A DNA stretch of 35,834 nucleotides from CAZFZQ01 sp964522845 (GTDB lineage: Bacteria > Patescibacteriota > Patescibacteriia > GCA-002772895), in assembly GCA_964522845.1 (NCBI GenBank), contig CAZFZQ010000004.1, positions 1-35,834 of the forward strand, in the 5' to 3' direction. Position numbers and translations under genes: made by a program. Each line of letters starts with the position of its first letter. The stretch's first letter is position 1. This document shows, piece by piece, positions 17,337-25,245 of the stretch. Below the pieces are notes generated by a model, which saw nothing but the letters and a program-made list of their open reading frames with translations, was not told the origin of the DNA and searched no databases.

Positions 17337-17988
17337 ATGGGTGCAACGTTATTTCCTTGAAGCCGCTCTGAGTAATAATTACATGATTCAACAGCCTGAA
17401 TCCTAATATATTTGCCGCCTCCAGCAATTGCCAAGTAATTTTTTTGTCTTCAGCTGATGGTTCAAGGCTTCCGGACGGATGATTGTGCGCGATTATGATC
17501 GATGATGCTGAAAGTGAAAGTGCTGGCTCGAAAATTTCGCGTGGATGGACAAGATTGGAGTCGAGGGTCCCGATAGAAGTAATGCGTCTCTCAATGATTC
17601 TGTTTTTCGTGTCGAGATAAAATACGGCCATATGTTCCTTTTTGGAATCATAAAAATCAGCGCATAGCTTCCAAATGTCTTCAGAGGATTGGACTACGAT
17701 GCCTTTCTTCTCATTTAACCGTACGCTTAGCTCGATTAAAGCTAATATTTGAGAAATCTTAGCTCGGCCAAGACCGTCTATTTTTTTAAGATCATCTCTT
17801 GATATGTTTGCCAAACCCATCTCCTCTGCTTGGCGTAAAATTTCTCGGCTCAGAGTTAAAACATTTTTCCCTTTAATGCCCGAACCGAGCAGGATCGCTA
17901 AAAGTTCCGAATCAGAAAGCCTTTTCGGTCCATATTTTTCAAGTTTTTCTCTGGGCCTGTCTATTTTTGGCAAATCCTTGATCTTCAT
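17326..17988 (-). CDS. radC: RadC/JAB-domain protein
   Basis: RadC proteins combine an N-terminal helix-hairpin-helix region with a C-terminal MPN+/JAMM metal-binding domain. Here the helical part has LSDSELLAILLGSG and IDGLGRAKI, and the metal motif is HNHPSG plus distal Asp (His168, His170, Asp181). The length of 220 aa is typical. Despite its old name its function in DNA repair is unproven; members are common on mobile elements with restriction genes and plasmid functions. It lies 6 nt after the small HTH gene and overlaps the first methyltransferase. Confidence 0.93.
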   Translation of the reverse strand: MKIKDLPKIDRPREKLEKYGPKRLSDSELLAILLGSGIKGKNVLTLSREILRQAEEMGLANISRDDLKKIDGLGRAKISQILALIELSVRLNEKKGIVVQSSEDIWKLCADFYDSKKEHMAVFYLDTKNRIIERRITSIGTLDSNLVHPREIFEPALSLSASSIIIAHNHPSGSLEPSAEDKKITWQLLEAANILGFRLLNHVIITQSGFKEITLHPYEK

Positions 17989-17994
17989 AAATGT

Positions 17995-18189
17995 TTACTT
18001 TTTCTTCTTTTTATTCACGTTGCTCGTCTCCTCAAGAAATGCATTGAGGTCCGACTGTTTGATCCGCCAGACGCCAAGCTTGGATGCTTTAAGCCGGCCG
18101 GCTTCGATGTACCGGGTGACAGTGCGCGTATGGACTCTTAAAATTTCGGCGACTTCCTCAATCGTAAAAAGTTTTTCGATTTCGTTCAT
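17995..18189 (-). CDS. Small HTH_17/excisionase-like DNA-binding protein
   Basis: The 64-aa chain is nearly all one MerR-like winged helix: FTIEEVAEILRVHTRTVTRYIEAGRLKASKLG then VWRIKQSDLNAFLEE, ending in a lysine tail. Such proteins act as excisionases or as repressors. As first gene of the restriction-modification operon it may control that operon, like the C proteins of other systems, or assist excision of the element. No Shine-Dalgarno is visible before the ATG. Confidence 0.88.
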   Translation of the reverse strand: MNEIEKLFTIEEVAEILRVHTRTVTRYIEAGRLKASKLGVWRIKQSDLNAFLEETSNVNKKKKK

Positions 18190-18214
18190 AAAAATAAATT
18201 AAGTCGTTGGTATC

Positions 18215-18243
18215 ATTTTACCGCTTCTGGTTTTCATTGTCAA
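18215..18243 (-). promoter_or_regulatory. Promoter of the HTH-radC-restriction-modification operon
   Basis: On the minus strand TTGACA (18238-18243) and TAAAAT (18215-18220) are 17 bp apart. Its -35 overlaps that of the divergent plus-strand promoter. Confidence 0.8.
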
Positions 18244-18265
18244 AATCGCCGTCTTTTGTCATAAT
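18237..18265 (+). promoter_or_regulatory. Divergent promoter for the zinc-ribbon gene
   Basis: TTGTCA (18237-18242) and CATAAT (18260-18265) are 17 bp apart. The ATG at 18272 begins 7 nt after the -10, so the transcript should be leaderless. Confidence 0.65.
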
Positions 18266-18271
18266 ACTCAT

Positions 18272-18457
18272 ATGGACACGAAGTACTCAAAAATGGAAAA
18301 GCTCGAGCGACCGAAGTTGGTTAGTCGGCCAAGAGGCAAAACCTACACACCCGTTGGAGGTTGCTGGGATTGTGGCAACTCAACATTCAGGTATTTTCAT
18401 TCGGTCCAAGGCAAAAAGTACTACCAATGCGAAAAATGCCGATCAATAAACCATTGA
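18272..18457 (+). CDS. Small zinc-ribbon protein
   Basis: The 61-aa chain has four cysteines in two CxxC pairs (Cys31/Cys34 and Cys53/Cys56) with aromatic residues between, a classic zinc ribbon. The N-terminal 25 residues are basic. No enzyme domain is present, so it probably binds nucleic acid or a protein partner. It has its own, apparently leaderless, promoter, divergent from the restriction-modification operon. Confidence 0.75.
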   Translation: MDTKYSKMEKLERPKLVSRPRGKTYTPVGGCWDCGNSTFRYFHSVQGKKYYQCEKCRSINH

Positions 18458-18465
18458 GTAGAAAA

Positions 18466-18504
18466 TTAGTGAATGGAAGGCATAAAATGGGTCCCATTCA
18501 CTAA
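18466..18504. repeat. 11-bp perfect inverted repeat between two element genes
   Basis: TTAGTGAATGG (18466-18476) and CCATTCACTAA (18494-18504) pair around a 17-nt spacer. No T-run follows on the plus strand, so it looks more like an operator or an mRNA hairpin than a terminator. Confidence 0.6.
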
Positions 18505-18548
18505 AAAATGAGCTGGAAGTAAGGATTAAGCTTACAATCAGGACAAAA

Positions 18549-19223
18549 ATGATTATGAAAATGAAAGAAGCCGGAATCGGCACAAAATATAAGCTCAATA
18601 TCAGGCGATCCGTAGGGATAACTACGACGTTTTTATTTTCTCTGGGAGTAACAAAGAAAGCGGTCATAAATGCTTTTGAAAATGCCGGCCTTGATCCGTT
18701 TACTGTAGCCCAAAATACGATAAGGGATTTAACGATCCAGCTCATTGAGGCAAAGTCGGAAAATGCCTCCCTGAAAACGAAAGTCGACGTTCTGCTTAGA
18801 GAGAATTCGGAATATAAAAAACAAGCACATAATAGGCAGGAAAAGATTGCAGAGGAAGTCGTCAGATACTGGCGGTCCGAAATGAAGAAAGAAAAAGAAA
18901 AGAGCAAGAAAAAAGACAGACTGGTCGTATTACTCTCGGCCGACGGCCTTATTTATCGGGAGCCAAAAGAAAAACATCACCACCGGATTGATATAAACAG
19001 CTGTAGAGGTAAATTTTTGCTGGCGTTAATCGGCAATAAGAGCTATACGTCAACTCAACAGATCATCGACATCACTGGCTTATCCAGTCGTAAGTCGGTG
19101 GAAAGTGCAAGCTATCAAATCCGTAAGGATATTGAGAAAAAATTGGGAATAGCCCAATTCATCGACGGCTATCAAGACTACGGCTATCGGATAAATCCAG
19201 GAGTAATTTTCAAAAAAGCATAG
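18549..19223 (+). CDS. Coiled-coil protein with C-terminal winged-helix-like domain
   Basis: No named family is recognised. Residues about 1-50 are a small helical domain, 50-125 form a charged coiled coil (LTIQLIEAKSENASLKTKV and onward), and 135-224 look like a winged helix of the response-regulator output type, with STQQIIDITGLSSRKSVESA and GYRINP at the end. It probably binds DNA as a dimer. A start at 18549 or 18555 is possible (M-I-M-K-M). It ends before a good terminator. Its place between the restriction operon and the small element genes suggests element regulation or replication; that is inference. Confidence 0.7.
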   Translation: MIMKMKEAGIGTKYKLNIRRSVGITTTFLFSLGVTKKAVINAFENAGLDPFTVAQNTIRDLTIQLIEAKSENASLKTKVDVLLRENSEYKKQAHNRQEKIAEEVVRYWRSEMKKEKEKSKKKDRLVVLLSADGLIYREPKEKHHHRIDINSCRGKFLLALIGNKSYTSTQQIIDITGLSSRKSVESASYQIRKDIEKKLGIAQFIDGYQDYGYRINPGVIFKKA

Positions 19224-19257
19224 CCCCTCTGTAGCCCCTTGTTAATAACTTCAAACT

Positions 19258-19281
19258 AAACGGCATAAACAGCCGTTTTTT
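19258..19281 (+). terminator. Terminator after the coiled-coil gene
   Basis: AAACGGC (19258-19264) pairs with GCCGTTT (19272-19278), with a six-T run. Confidence 0.85.
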
Positions 19282-19358
19282 CGTGTCTAAAATATTTTTG
19301 CCGAGTGTGTAAAGAGGGTCGGCTTGTTTGGCAAACTGTAAATGTGTGAGAGGAGTTA

Positions 19359-19409
19359 ATGATTATGAAAATGCCAAAATATGGACAATCAATTTTACAA
19401 AACCGCTGA
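19359..19409 (+). CDS. Possible 16-codon upstream ORF overlapping the DUF5659 gene
   Basis: The good Shine-Dalgarno GAGAGGAG (about 19347-19354) is placed for the ATG at 19359, not for the DUF5659 ATG at 19381, which is 22 nt further and in another frame. The short ORF (starting MIMKMPKYG) stops at 19409 inside the DUF5659 gene. It may couple translation or be accidental. Confidence 0.3.
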   Translation: MIMKMPKYGQSILQNR

Positions 19410-19623
19410 CCTGGCATTGGTTGCGGTGCTTTTATTATTCATTCCTGATTCTCTTGAGGTCGTGGATCGAGGAAATCCGTACAAGGTGCTCTTTTGCTTC
19501 GGCAAGAGCCCGGAACTGGATTCTCTGGTGAAGCGATATTGGAGTCGTGAACTTCAAGTCGAACCCCAAGCTTTCTTCAATCAGATTAAACAGGTCAAAG
19601 TACGGATTTATGCCGAGAACTAA
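19381..19623 (+). CDS. DUF5659-like small protein
   Basis: The 80-aa chain fits the DUF5659 pattern: NQFYKTADLALVAVLLL, a short strand pair around NPYKVLFCFGKSPELDSLV, and a C-terminal FNQIKQVKVRIY. These proteins are found on mobile elements and phages; their function is unknown. It starts a run of closely spaced genes (next start 5 nt after its stop). Confidence 0.7.
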   Translation: MDNQFYKTADLALVAVLLLFIPDSLEVVDRGNPYKVLFCFGKSPELDSLVKRYWSRELQVEPQAFFNQIKQVKVRIYAEN

Positions 19624-19628
19624 GACCT

Positions 19629-19838
19629 GTGAAATTAAAACCAGAAACGCTGGAGAAACTCCGCGTGATTCTTAAAGAGGACTTTGGCCAAGAAGTAAGC
19701 GATCAGGAATTACATGAAGTCGCTTTTAACCTTCTCGGTTATTACGACACGCTATTGCAGTGCTACTGCGAGGATAACGAAAAAGCTGAAGTGCCAATAG
19801 TGCAACATGACTATGAACCAGAACGACAAACCACATAA
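19629..19838 (+). CDS. Hypothetical small acidic protein (GTG start)
   Basis: The 69-aa chain starts with GTG 5 nt after the DUF5659 stop and overlaps the next gene by 32 nt, so translational coupling is likely. It is acidic with one or two helices (LKPETLEKLRVILKEDF, DQELHEVAFNLLGYY) and two close cysteines (QCYC). No family is recognised; the pattern resembles the small unknown genes found in these elements. Confidence 0.6.
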   Translation: MKLKPETLEKLRVILKEDFGQEVSDQELHEVAFNLLGYYDTLLQCYCEDNEKAEVPIVQHDYEPERQTT

Positions 19839-20388
19839 GGTCCGAGATTACCGCGAAGCACCGTTCGCTTATCAAGATAAGCCGGCTTTGCGGTATATGC
19901 GACAGCAATGGCTCGATAAACATGTGAGCGATGATGTATATCGCAATCTTCGCAATGTTTATTGTGCTCTGACTGAAATTGCTTCAAACAAAGCAAGCCA
20001 AGTCATCGAAGCATCTAATAAGATGCTTCGGATTTACTCTGGTTTAAAAGATTGGCGGACGATCAAGAAGTGCTTGGATAAGCTCGAGGAATGGGCGTTC
20101 ATAGCGATCACAAAAACTCGGGGCGAAGACGCCAAGTTCAAGCCTCGAAGTATTACTTTGCTATCCGTCCTACATCTGAAGCAGAACGGAAACCAATCAA
20201 CATCAAAAGCCGGACGGCAAGGTAAGCAGACCGCATGGGACGGCGATGATTTAGAAGTTAAGGGTTTAAAAGAAATTAAAGAAAATTATAAAGAAATTAA
20301 CGGCCAAAACCAAATCAAGAAATTAAACGAGATGAAAGCCGGACTGATTGCCAAGATGACCTTAAATGATAATTCAAGGCGTTCATAA
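19807..20388 (+). CDS. Hypothetical winged-helix replication- or regulation-like protein
   Basis: Residues about 25-105 look like a winged helix of the kind used by replication-initiation or replisome-organiser proteins, with DDVYRNLRNVYCALTEIASN, a recognition-like helix DWRTIKKCLDKLEEW and a following strand pair (AFIAITKT). The C-terminal third is Lys/Asn-rich and probably disordered. No specific family is recognised. Overlap with the previous gene argues for one operon with the DUF5659 gene. Confidence 0.6.
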   Translation: MTMNQNDKPHKVRDYREAPFAYQDKPALRYMRQQWLDKHVSDDVYRNLRNVYCALTEIASNKASQVIEASNKMLRIYSGLKDWRTIKKCLDKLEEWAFIAITKTRGEDAKFKPRSITLLSVLHLKQNGNQSTSKAGRQGKQTAWDGDDLEVKGLKEIKENYKEINGQNQIKKLNEMKAGLIAKMTLNDNSRRS

Positions 20389-20472
20389 ATATGGGAAACC
20401 GCAGTAAACGGCAACGAATTGAGCAAAAAACAGGAAATAAATAAGCGTTAAAAGATACTAAATGATACCCAA

Positions 20473-20946
20473 ATGGCTAAAAATGTAGATATAAAAAACG
20501 AAAAATATCAGAATGCGATCCGCTTAAAATATAGCGATTTTACTTATTTGGAGATCGCTCGAATGCTTAAAGTGTCGCATGTCAGTGTAAAACGGTGGTT
20601 TAGGTCTGACGGTTTACTCAAAGAGGAATACGACCAATACGAAAAAGAAAGAAACCGTGTACGCGATAAAGAGACTGATACTGTGCTGGCGAGACATTCG
20701 GTAATTGCGGCCAACATTCTGGTCTCGCTTATGGGTGCCAAAAGCGATGTCATGAAATTCAGAGCTGTTAAAGCCATTTTGGATTATGTACTGGGTCCAG
20801 TAAGAACCATGGGCAGTGATGATCCTTACGATAACGCCGATTATCGGCGAGATAGCGACAGTATTGCGAGAATATTGGAAAGTGCTAGGAAAAGACAACA
20901 GAAATCCACTGTGGGCAACTCGAGCTTAGCTTGTTCGAAAAATTAG
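20473..20946 (+). CDS. HTH protein, terminase-small-subunit-like or regulator
   Basis: The N-terminal 45 residues form a helix-turn-helix (DFTYLEIARMLKVSHVSVKRWFRSDG) like those of resolvases, transposases and phage terminase small subunits. A charged helical middle and a short helix bundle (RHSVIAANILVSLMGAKSDVMKFRAVKAILDYVLG) follow, again as in terminase-small-subunit-like proteins. No other phage packaging gene is present, so a regulatory or recombination-accessory role just before the recombinase is more likely. Confidence 0.65.
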   Translation: MAKNVDIKNEKYQNAIRLKYSDFTYLEIARMLKVSHVSVKRWFRSDGLLKEEYDQYEKERNRVRDKETDTVLARHSVIAANILVSLMGAKSDVMKFRAVKAILDYVLGPVRTMGSDDPYDNADYRRDSDSIARILESARKRQQKSTVGNSSLACSKN

Positions 20947-21006
20947 CGTATGTTGTGTCTTGAGACCAAAAGTCGATTTCGAACCTTATAAAAATTAACA
21001 ATAAAT

Positions 21007-22797
21007 ATGACTATGACAATGCAAAATGAAGCTGACTCAATGCGAGCCGTAGGATATGCACGTGTCTCCTCCAAAGACCAGGAGGATACCGGATATTCAC
21101 TGCCGGCTCAAGAAAAACTTTTGCGAGACTTTGCCGATCGGAATGGCTATGAGCTTGTAAAAGTTTTTGCCATTCAAGAATCGGCGGCTGGAAAAATCCA
21201 AAGAAAAATATTCCACGAGATGATGGAATATGTGACCAAAGCCAAGATCAATACGGTCTTCGTGGAAACTACAGACCGTTTAACCCGTAACTTTTCTGAT
21301 GTGCCGGTAATTGATGAATGGATACTAGCAGATGAAAGACACACCATTCATCTGGTAAAGGAAAGCTGTACGCTTCACAAAGACTCAAAGTCACACGAAT
21401 GGTTTATGTGGAGAGTTAAAGTGGCTACAGCCGAATATTACATCCGACTTCTTTCCGAAAACGTAAAGAAAGGACAAAAAGAAAAGTTATCTCAAGGCTG
21501 GCTTCCGACCAAGCCACCGCTCGGATATAAAACGATTGGCGATAAAGGTCATAAAATTCACGTACCCGATGAGGAAAAAGCACCGCTTATAAAAAAGATG
21601 TTTGAACTTTATGCTTCCGGCCAACATTCAACCAAAACACTATGCAACACGATGTATGACAAAGGTCTCCGGTCCCGAACCGGTCACAAAGTAAGTCACG
21701 CCAGAATTCACCAGCTTATCGGCGATCCGTTTTATTACGGCATGAATCGATGGAAAAATCAGATCACCAAAGGTAATCACGAACCGCTGATAACCAAAGA
21801 GTTATACCAGCAAGTGCAAGATAAACTGCACAGTTATGGCGCGCCGAGAGCACGCAAGCACAATTCATTATTTAAAAGCGTATTCCGTTGTAGCGAATGC
21901 GGTGGCACGATCACATGGGAGATACAAAAAGGCCACTGGTATGGCCACTGCAACCATTATAAAAACTGCTCACAAAGGGATTGGGTTAAACAAGAGAATA
22001 TCGACATCCAAATTGCCGATTCCATAATGGCCGTAACTCATAAAGACGAACGGGTAGAAAGAATGCTCTCGTGGCTTCAGGAAGCTTTAAAAGAGGGTCA
22101 TGCCGATGAAATAGCTTTTAGAGAAAAGTCCTCGGCCGAGCTCGAACGACAATATCAGATAGCGACCCAACGAATAGACAAACTTTATGACGATAAGATC
22201 GATTGCCGAATTAGTGGCGAGTTTTACCAGAAAAAACTCGAGCAATACAAGAAAGAGCAGGACAGCGTGCTTGATAGTTTAAATAAACATCGTAACGCCA
22301 GCCTTAAATATTTTGAGATGGGCGTAACGGTGATTGAAATAGCAAAACAAGCAAGAGAGATTTATTTGAACCCACGCAGGACAGTCGAACAGAAACGAAT
22401 GCTATTCTCATTTTTATTTTCGAACCCAAAGATAAACGGAAAGAATATCGAGATTTCATACCAAAAACCCTTTGATCTCATACTCGGCACCGTAAATGAA
22501 GCGTTATCCGAGAAAAATAAACAAATAAACACTTTCGAACCGCCAAAAGAGCCCGTAGATAAAGAGAAAAGCAGAGCTTTTGGCTCTGCTCATCCCATAT
22601 GGCTCCGGGGGTGGGATTCGAACCCACGACCAATTGATTACACTTGTCTTTTTGTTTCCAAAAAGGGTGGACTATATCATCCCCCCACCACTTTTGGATT
22701 TTTGTCCACAAGTGGTGGGGGGCGAGGCGCTTCCAATTTCTTAAATAAGAAATTGTACTCCCCAAAAGGGGATAGTCTCTACACCGGCCTTCGCTAA
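21007..22797 (+). CDS. Large serine recombinase, reading frame running into tRNA-Asn
   Basis: The N-terminal resolvase domain has VGYARVSSKDQ with catalytic Ser21 and a conserved TDRLTRN segment. The recombinase domain follows (about 165-270, with PLGYKT, GLRSRTGHKVSHARIHQLI and YYGMNRWKN), then a zinc ribbon (CSEC...CNHYKNC), a coiled coil and a tail. It would catalyse site-specific integration and excision of the element. From residue 532 on, the frame is antisense to the 3' exon of tRNA-Asn and then to its intron; in the free element the C-terminus would differ. A tRNA terminator hairpin on the other strand also lies within the frame. Resolvase and recombinase domains are certain; the natural end of the protein is not. 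Confidence 0.92.
   Translation: MTMTMQNEADSMRAVGYARVSSKDQEDTGYSLPAQEKLLRDFADRNGYELVKVFAIQESAAGKIQRKIFHEMMEYVTKAKINTVFVETTDRLTRNFSDVPVIDEWILADERHTIHLVKESCTLHKDSKSHEWFMWRVKVATAEYYIRLLSENVKKGQKEKLSQGWLPTKPPLGYKTIGDKGHKIHVPDEEKAPLIKKMFELYASGQHSTKTLCNTMYDKGLRSRTGHKVSHARIHQLIGDPFYYGMNRWKNQITKGNHEPLITKELYQQVQDKLHSYGAPRARKHNSLFKSVFRCSECGGTITWEIQKGHWYGHCNHYKNCSQRDWVKQENIDIQIADSIMAVTHKDERVERMLSWLQEALKEGHADEIAFREKSSAELERQYQIATQRIDKLYDDKIDCRISGEFYQKKLEQYKKEQDSVLDSLNKHRNASLKYFEMGVTVIEIAKQAREIYLNPRRTVEQKRMLFSFLFSNPKINGKNIEISYQKPFDLILGTVNEALSEKNKQINTFEPPKEPVDKEKSRAFGSAHPIWLRGWDSNPRPIDYTCLFVSKKGGLYHPPTTFGFLSTSGGGRGASNFLNKKLYSPKGDSLYTGLR
22563..22590 (-). terminator. Terminator of tRNA-Asn, inside the recombinase frame
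   Basis: On the minus strand GCAGAGC and GCTCTGC (22583-22589 with 22571-22577) form a stem followed by TTTTCTCTTT, about 10 nt after the tRNA CCA. Confidence 0.75.
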
Positions 22798-22956
22798 AGC
22801 TTCGGCACGGCAGGCCTTCTACTTTAACAAAGGATTGGCTCGGGATCGCCATTTAAGGTTTCCCCGATTTCACCTCGTTTTTCAATTCCGATTACTCGGA
22901 AAAGCTGCGTTTTTTTGTGTTCACAGTCAACTGCGCTACCACTGCGCTACCCCGGA
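22600..22956 (-). tRNA. tRNA-Asn(GUU) split by a group I intron
   Basis: Exon 1 (22956-22923, 34 nt) begins TCCGGGG and ends ...CTGT; exon 2 (22640-22600, 41 nt) begins TAATCAAT and ends CCCCGGA-G-CCA. Joined, they give a 75-nt tRNA with 7-bp acceptor stem, GCGC/GCGC D-stem, an anticodon stem closed by one G-T pair, a 7-nt anticodon loop CTGTTAA (anticodon GTT), a GTGGG/CCCAC T-stem with TTCGAAT loop and encoded CCA. The G73 discriminator and TCC...GGA ends fit tRNA-Asn. The unspliced reading GTG would suggest His, but the acceptor lacks His features and group I splice rules favour GTT. It has its own promoter and terminator. Confidence 0.9.
22641..22922 (-). other. 282-nt group I intron in the anticodon loop of tRNA-Asn
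   Basis: The intron lies between anticodon bases 35 and 36, follows a U and ends with G, as group I introns require. Core segments are readable: CGATCCCGAGCCAATCC resembles the P4-P6 joining region of cyanobacterial tRNA introns, AGAGACTATC and GATATAGTCC are the two P7/G-binding-site strands. A possible guide sequence GCAG near its start can pair with CTGT of exon 1 through a G-U pair. No homing endonuclease is encoded. It contains long stems such as the CCACCACTT... /...AAGTGGTGG pair. Confidence 0.88.
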
Positions 22957-22988
22957 ATGCGATATTTTTAATGAAATAAACTATATTT

Positions 22989-23017
22989 ATATTACAGCAA
23001 AAACAAACATATGTCAA
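22989..23017 (-). promoter_or_regulatory. Promoter of tRNA-Asn
   Basis: On the minus strand TTGACA (23012-23017) and TAATAT (22989-22994) are 17 bp apart. Predicted transcription start is about 25 nt before the mature 5' end. Confidence 0.8.
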
Positions 23018-23025
23018 CAGCATAA

Positions 23026-23054
23026 TTGACAATAATGAATTTTTGTGGTAGTGT
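23026..23054 (+). promoter_or_regulatory. Divergent promoter of the SET-domain gene
   Basis: TTGACA (23026-23031) and TAGTGT (23049-23054), spacing 17 bp. Confidence 0.65.
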
Positions 23055-23075
23055 GTGGCTGGGAGGAGATCGGGG

Positions 23076-23471
23076 ATGACAAAAACTCATCAGAAAAGAA
23101 CTTCGGAATTTTCTTTTCTTTTGAAGCCGTCCGAACACGGCATAGGTGTCTTTGCCGCCCACGACATAAAGGCGGGAACGTATCTTAGATTATTCGGCAG
23201 GAGCAATAAGGCGGTTTTGCGGCAAAAAAAAGATGTGCCGGAGGTGTTTCACCAATATTGCCTGGACAGAGGAAGGAAGTTATGGTGTCCGGCGGATTTT
23301 GGGCGTATGGAGGTTGGTTGGCACCTGAACCATTCAACAACGCCAAATACTGCTCATAGAAACTACTTTTATTACGCTCTGCAGGATATTGCAGCAGGCG
23401 AAGAGATAACTATTGATTACAATACGCTTGAAGAGCCGGAAGTAGCAAAAGAGGATTATTATAAAAAGTAA
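23076..23471 (+). CDS. SET-domain protein (putative protein lysine methyltransferase)
   Basis: SET domains transfer methyl from SAM to lysine. The chain shows GIGVFAAHDIKAG near the N-terminus, the conserved NHSTTPNT core and GEEITIDYNT, the active-site tyrosine segment. At 131 aa it is the minimal form without pre- or post-SET cysteines. The start at 23076 is chosen because GGGAGGAG lies 7 nt before this ATG; an in-frame GTG at 23055 would put that site inside the gene. It has its own promoter and terminator. The substrate protein is unknown. Confidence 0.88.
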   Translation: MTKTHQKRTSEFSFLLKPSEHGIGVFAAHDIKAGTYLRLFGRSNKAVLRQKKDVPEVFHQYCLDRGRKLWCPADFGRMEVGWHLNHSTTPNTAHRNYFYYALQDIAAGEEITIDYNTLEEPEVAKEDYYKK

Positions 23472-23486
23472 ATCATATAGGACCAT

Positions 23487-23512
23487 AGCGGCGGCATTAG
23501 CCCCGCTTTTTT
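23487..23512 (+). terminator. Terminator after the SET-domain gene
   Basis: AGCGG (23487-23491) pairs with CCGCT (23503-23507), followed by T6. Confidence 0.7.
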
Positions 23513-23520
23513 ATTATTTA

Positions 23521-23529
23521 TGCTATAAT
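23521..23529 (+). promoter_or_regulatory. Extended -10 promoter of the secreted protein gene
   Basis: TGC-TATAAT is a consensus extended -10; no good -35 is seen, since the preceding region is the SET gene terminator. Confidence 0.6.
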
Positions 23530-23555
23530 AATAATAGAATTAATATTTTTTTAAT

Positions 23556-25196
23556 ATGCGAAGATTATCTGCTCTGTTTTTTGTTATCGGTTTGTTTATA
23601 TTTTTTGCGCCGCAGGCCAAGGCGGCGACGCTTACGGGAGGCGATTTGATAAAAGCCAGCCAGCCAGCGGTCTATTATTATGGCGCGGATGGCAAGCGCT
23701 ATGTTTTTCCCAATGAAAAGACGTATAAAACTTGGTATAGCGATTTTTCTACCGTAAAAACCATCACCGACGCGGAGTTGGCCGCGATTTCAATTGGCGG
23801 AAACGCAACTTATAAAGCCGGCGTGAAAATGGTAAAAATTACCACCGACCCAAAGGTTTACGCTGTGGCAAAAAATGGCGTTCTCCGCTGGATAAAAACT
23901 GAAGCCGCGGCTATCGTGTTATATGGTACGGATTGGAATAAAAATGTTGAAGACATACCGGATGCGTTTTTTACAAATTATACGGTTGGCGCGGATATAA
24001 ACAGCGCGATTGATTTTGATAAAGCGGCCGAGATGGCGGCGGACATAATCGGCCCCGTGGCGGCCGCGCCTTGTTCCGGTTGCGGCAGCCAAGCCCCGCC
24101 GCCCGTAACTTATCAATGGAATATTAAAACCGTAAATGACGATATTTATTATCACAAAGGTTTAGAATTTGGCAGTTTGAACGCCGGATTTGCCGCGGTT
24201 TGGTATGATGATAGAAATGGGCAAAATGAAATTTTTTATGAAAAAACTGACGCCGCGGGAGTTGGCGATGGAACGGTGAATAAGGTTTCCAACAACATTA
24301 CGGATTCCAATTCGGAAAAATTCGCTCACAACGGCAGCAATTTTTATATTTTATGGGAAGACAGTTCGCCGTTATATCGGGCGATATATTCCCAGAAATA
24401 TGATTTGGATGGAAATATAATCAAAAAATCGGTTTTCGCGTCTTCAACTTTTGCCACTTCGCGTTATCCCGATATCGCCTGGAACGGCGCGCTGGGCGAA
24501 TATGGCGCGGTCTGGTGGGATACCAAGTCAACCATGACCGGCGCAAGCGGGGATTTGTATTTTTCCGCCATGCTTTCTGATGGATCAAAATTCGGCCCCG
24601 AATTAAAAGTTACCTCCGCGCCGTCGTCTGGTTTCAAACCAAGAATTATTTCCGCGGGCAACAAATTTGCCATTATCTGGCAGGGCGATGACAAGGTTAT
24701 TAAAATGGCGCTGATTGATAATTATAGCGCAGTTGTTGGCGATATTAAAAATATTGCCACAGCCAGTCAAGTGACTGACGCGCGGCTTGCTTGGAACGGT
24801 CTTGGCTTTGGCGCGGTTTGGGCGGACACATCCGGCGGCAATCAAGATATTTATTTTGCCCAACTGGACAGCTCCGGAAATTCGGTTGGAAATAAAGCTG
24901 TCCTCACGTCAGGCGCGGGGGATGCGGCAGAACCTGATGTTTTGTGGGATGGAGTCGAATTTTACGCGGCTTATACTAACTACAAGCCAAATTTATTAGG
25001 CGCGGCTTCAGATGTGCGGGTAATGAAAATTGATACCACTGGAAATATTACCGGCGAGGCTCAAAGTATTTCCAATTCCGGCGCCACGGCCTTCTCTCCG
25101 CGCTTGGCAAAAAATGGTTTGATTGTCGGCGCGGCGTGGATTGAAAATGGCGGTGCGGCAAATAAAATTTTCTCCGCGGTGGAAACGCAGAAATAA
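23556..25196 (+). CDS. Secreted protein with N-terminal DGKRYVFPNEKTY domain and a beta-propeller-like region
   Basis: Residues 1-23 are a signal peptide (cleavage after AKA). Residues about 28-165 match the C-terminal domain of the protein at 1455 at high identity, with ADGKRYVFPNEKTYKTWY, KMVKITTDPKVYAV and VEDIPDAFF. A CSGCG linker follows. The rest (about 190-546) repeats a theme of strand, AVWYD or AAWxE-like motif, strand (for example GFAAVWYDDRNGQNEIFYE, GFGAVWADTSGGNQDIYFAQ), which suggests a propeller of six or seven blades. It is likely an extracellular or cell-surface protein; the shared domain may be the attachment module. No catalytic residue stands out. Confidence 0.88.
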   Translation: MRRLSALFFVIGLFIFFAPQAKAATLTGGDLIKASQPAVYYYGADGKRYVFPNEKTYKTWYSDFSTVKTITDAELAAISIGGNATYKAGVKMVKITTDPKVYAVAKNGVLRWIKTEAAAIVLYGTDWNKNVEDIPDAFFTNYTVGADINSAIDFDKAAEMAADIIGPVAAAPCSGCGSQAPPPVTYQWNIKTVNDDIYYHKGLEFGSLNAGFAAVWYDDRNGQNEIFYEKTDAAGVGDGTVNKVSNNITDSNSEKFAHNGSNFYILWEDSSPLYRAIYSQKYDLDGNIIKKSVFASSTFATSRYPDIAWNGALGEYGAVWWDTKSTMTGASGDLYFSAMLSDGSKFGPELKVTSAPSSGFKPRIISAGNKFAIIWQGDDKVIKMALIDNYSAVVGDIKNIATASQVTDARLAWNGLGFGAVWADTSGGNQDIYFAQLDSSGNSVGNKAVLTSGAGDAAEPDVLWDGVEFYAAYTNYKPNLLGAASDVRVMKIDTTGNITGEAQSISNSGATAFSPRLAKNGLIVGAAWIENGGAANKIFSAVETQK

Positions 25197-25206
25197 ATCA
25201 TGAAAT

Positions 25207-25240
25207 AAAAAAGGCCCCGATTCAATTCGCGAGGCCTTTT
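25207..25240. terminator. Bidirectional terminator between convergent genes
   Basis: AAAAGGCC pairs with GGCCTTTT; A/T runs on both sides serve the plus-strand secreted-protein gene and the minus-strand membrane-protein gene. Confidence 0.75.
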
Positions 25241-25245
25241 ATATT

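Larger units (their letters stand above)
8272..22615 (+). mobile_element. Candidate integrated element with serine recombinase at tRNA-Asn
   Basis: Boundaries are the 13-bp direct repeat at 8272 and its match in the tRNA 3' exon. The large serine recombinase gene lies directly against the tRNA, as integrases usually do. Cargo includes a toxin-antitoxin pair, a restriction-modification operon, RadC and HTH proteins. No conjugation or phage structural genes are seen, so it would be a non-self-transmissible island or a degraded integrative element. The left boundary is inference. Confidence 0.5.
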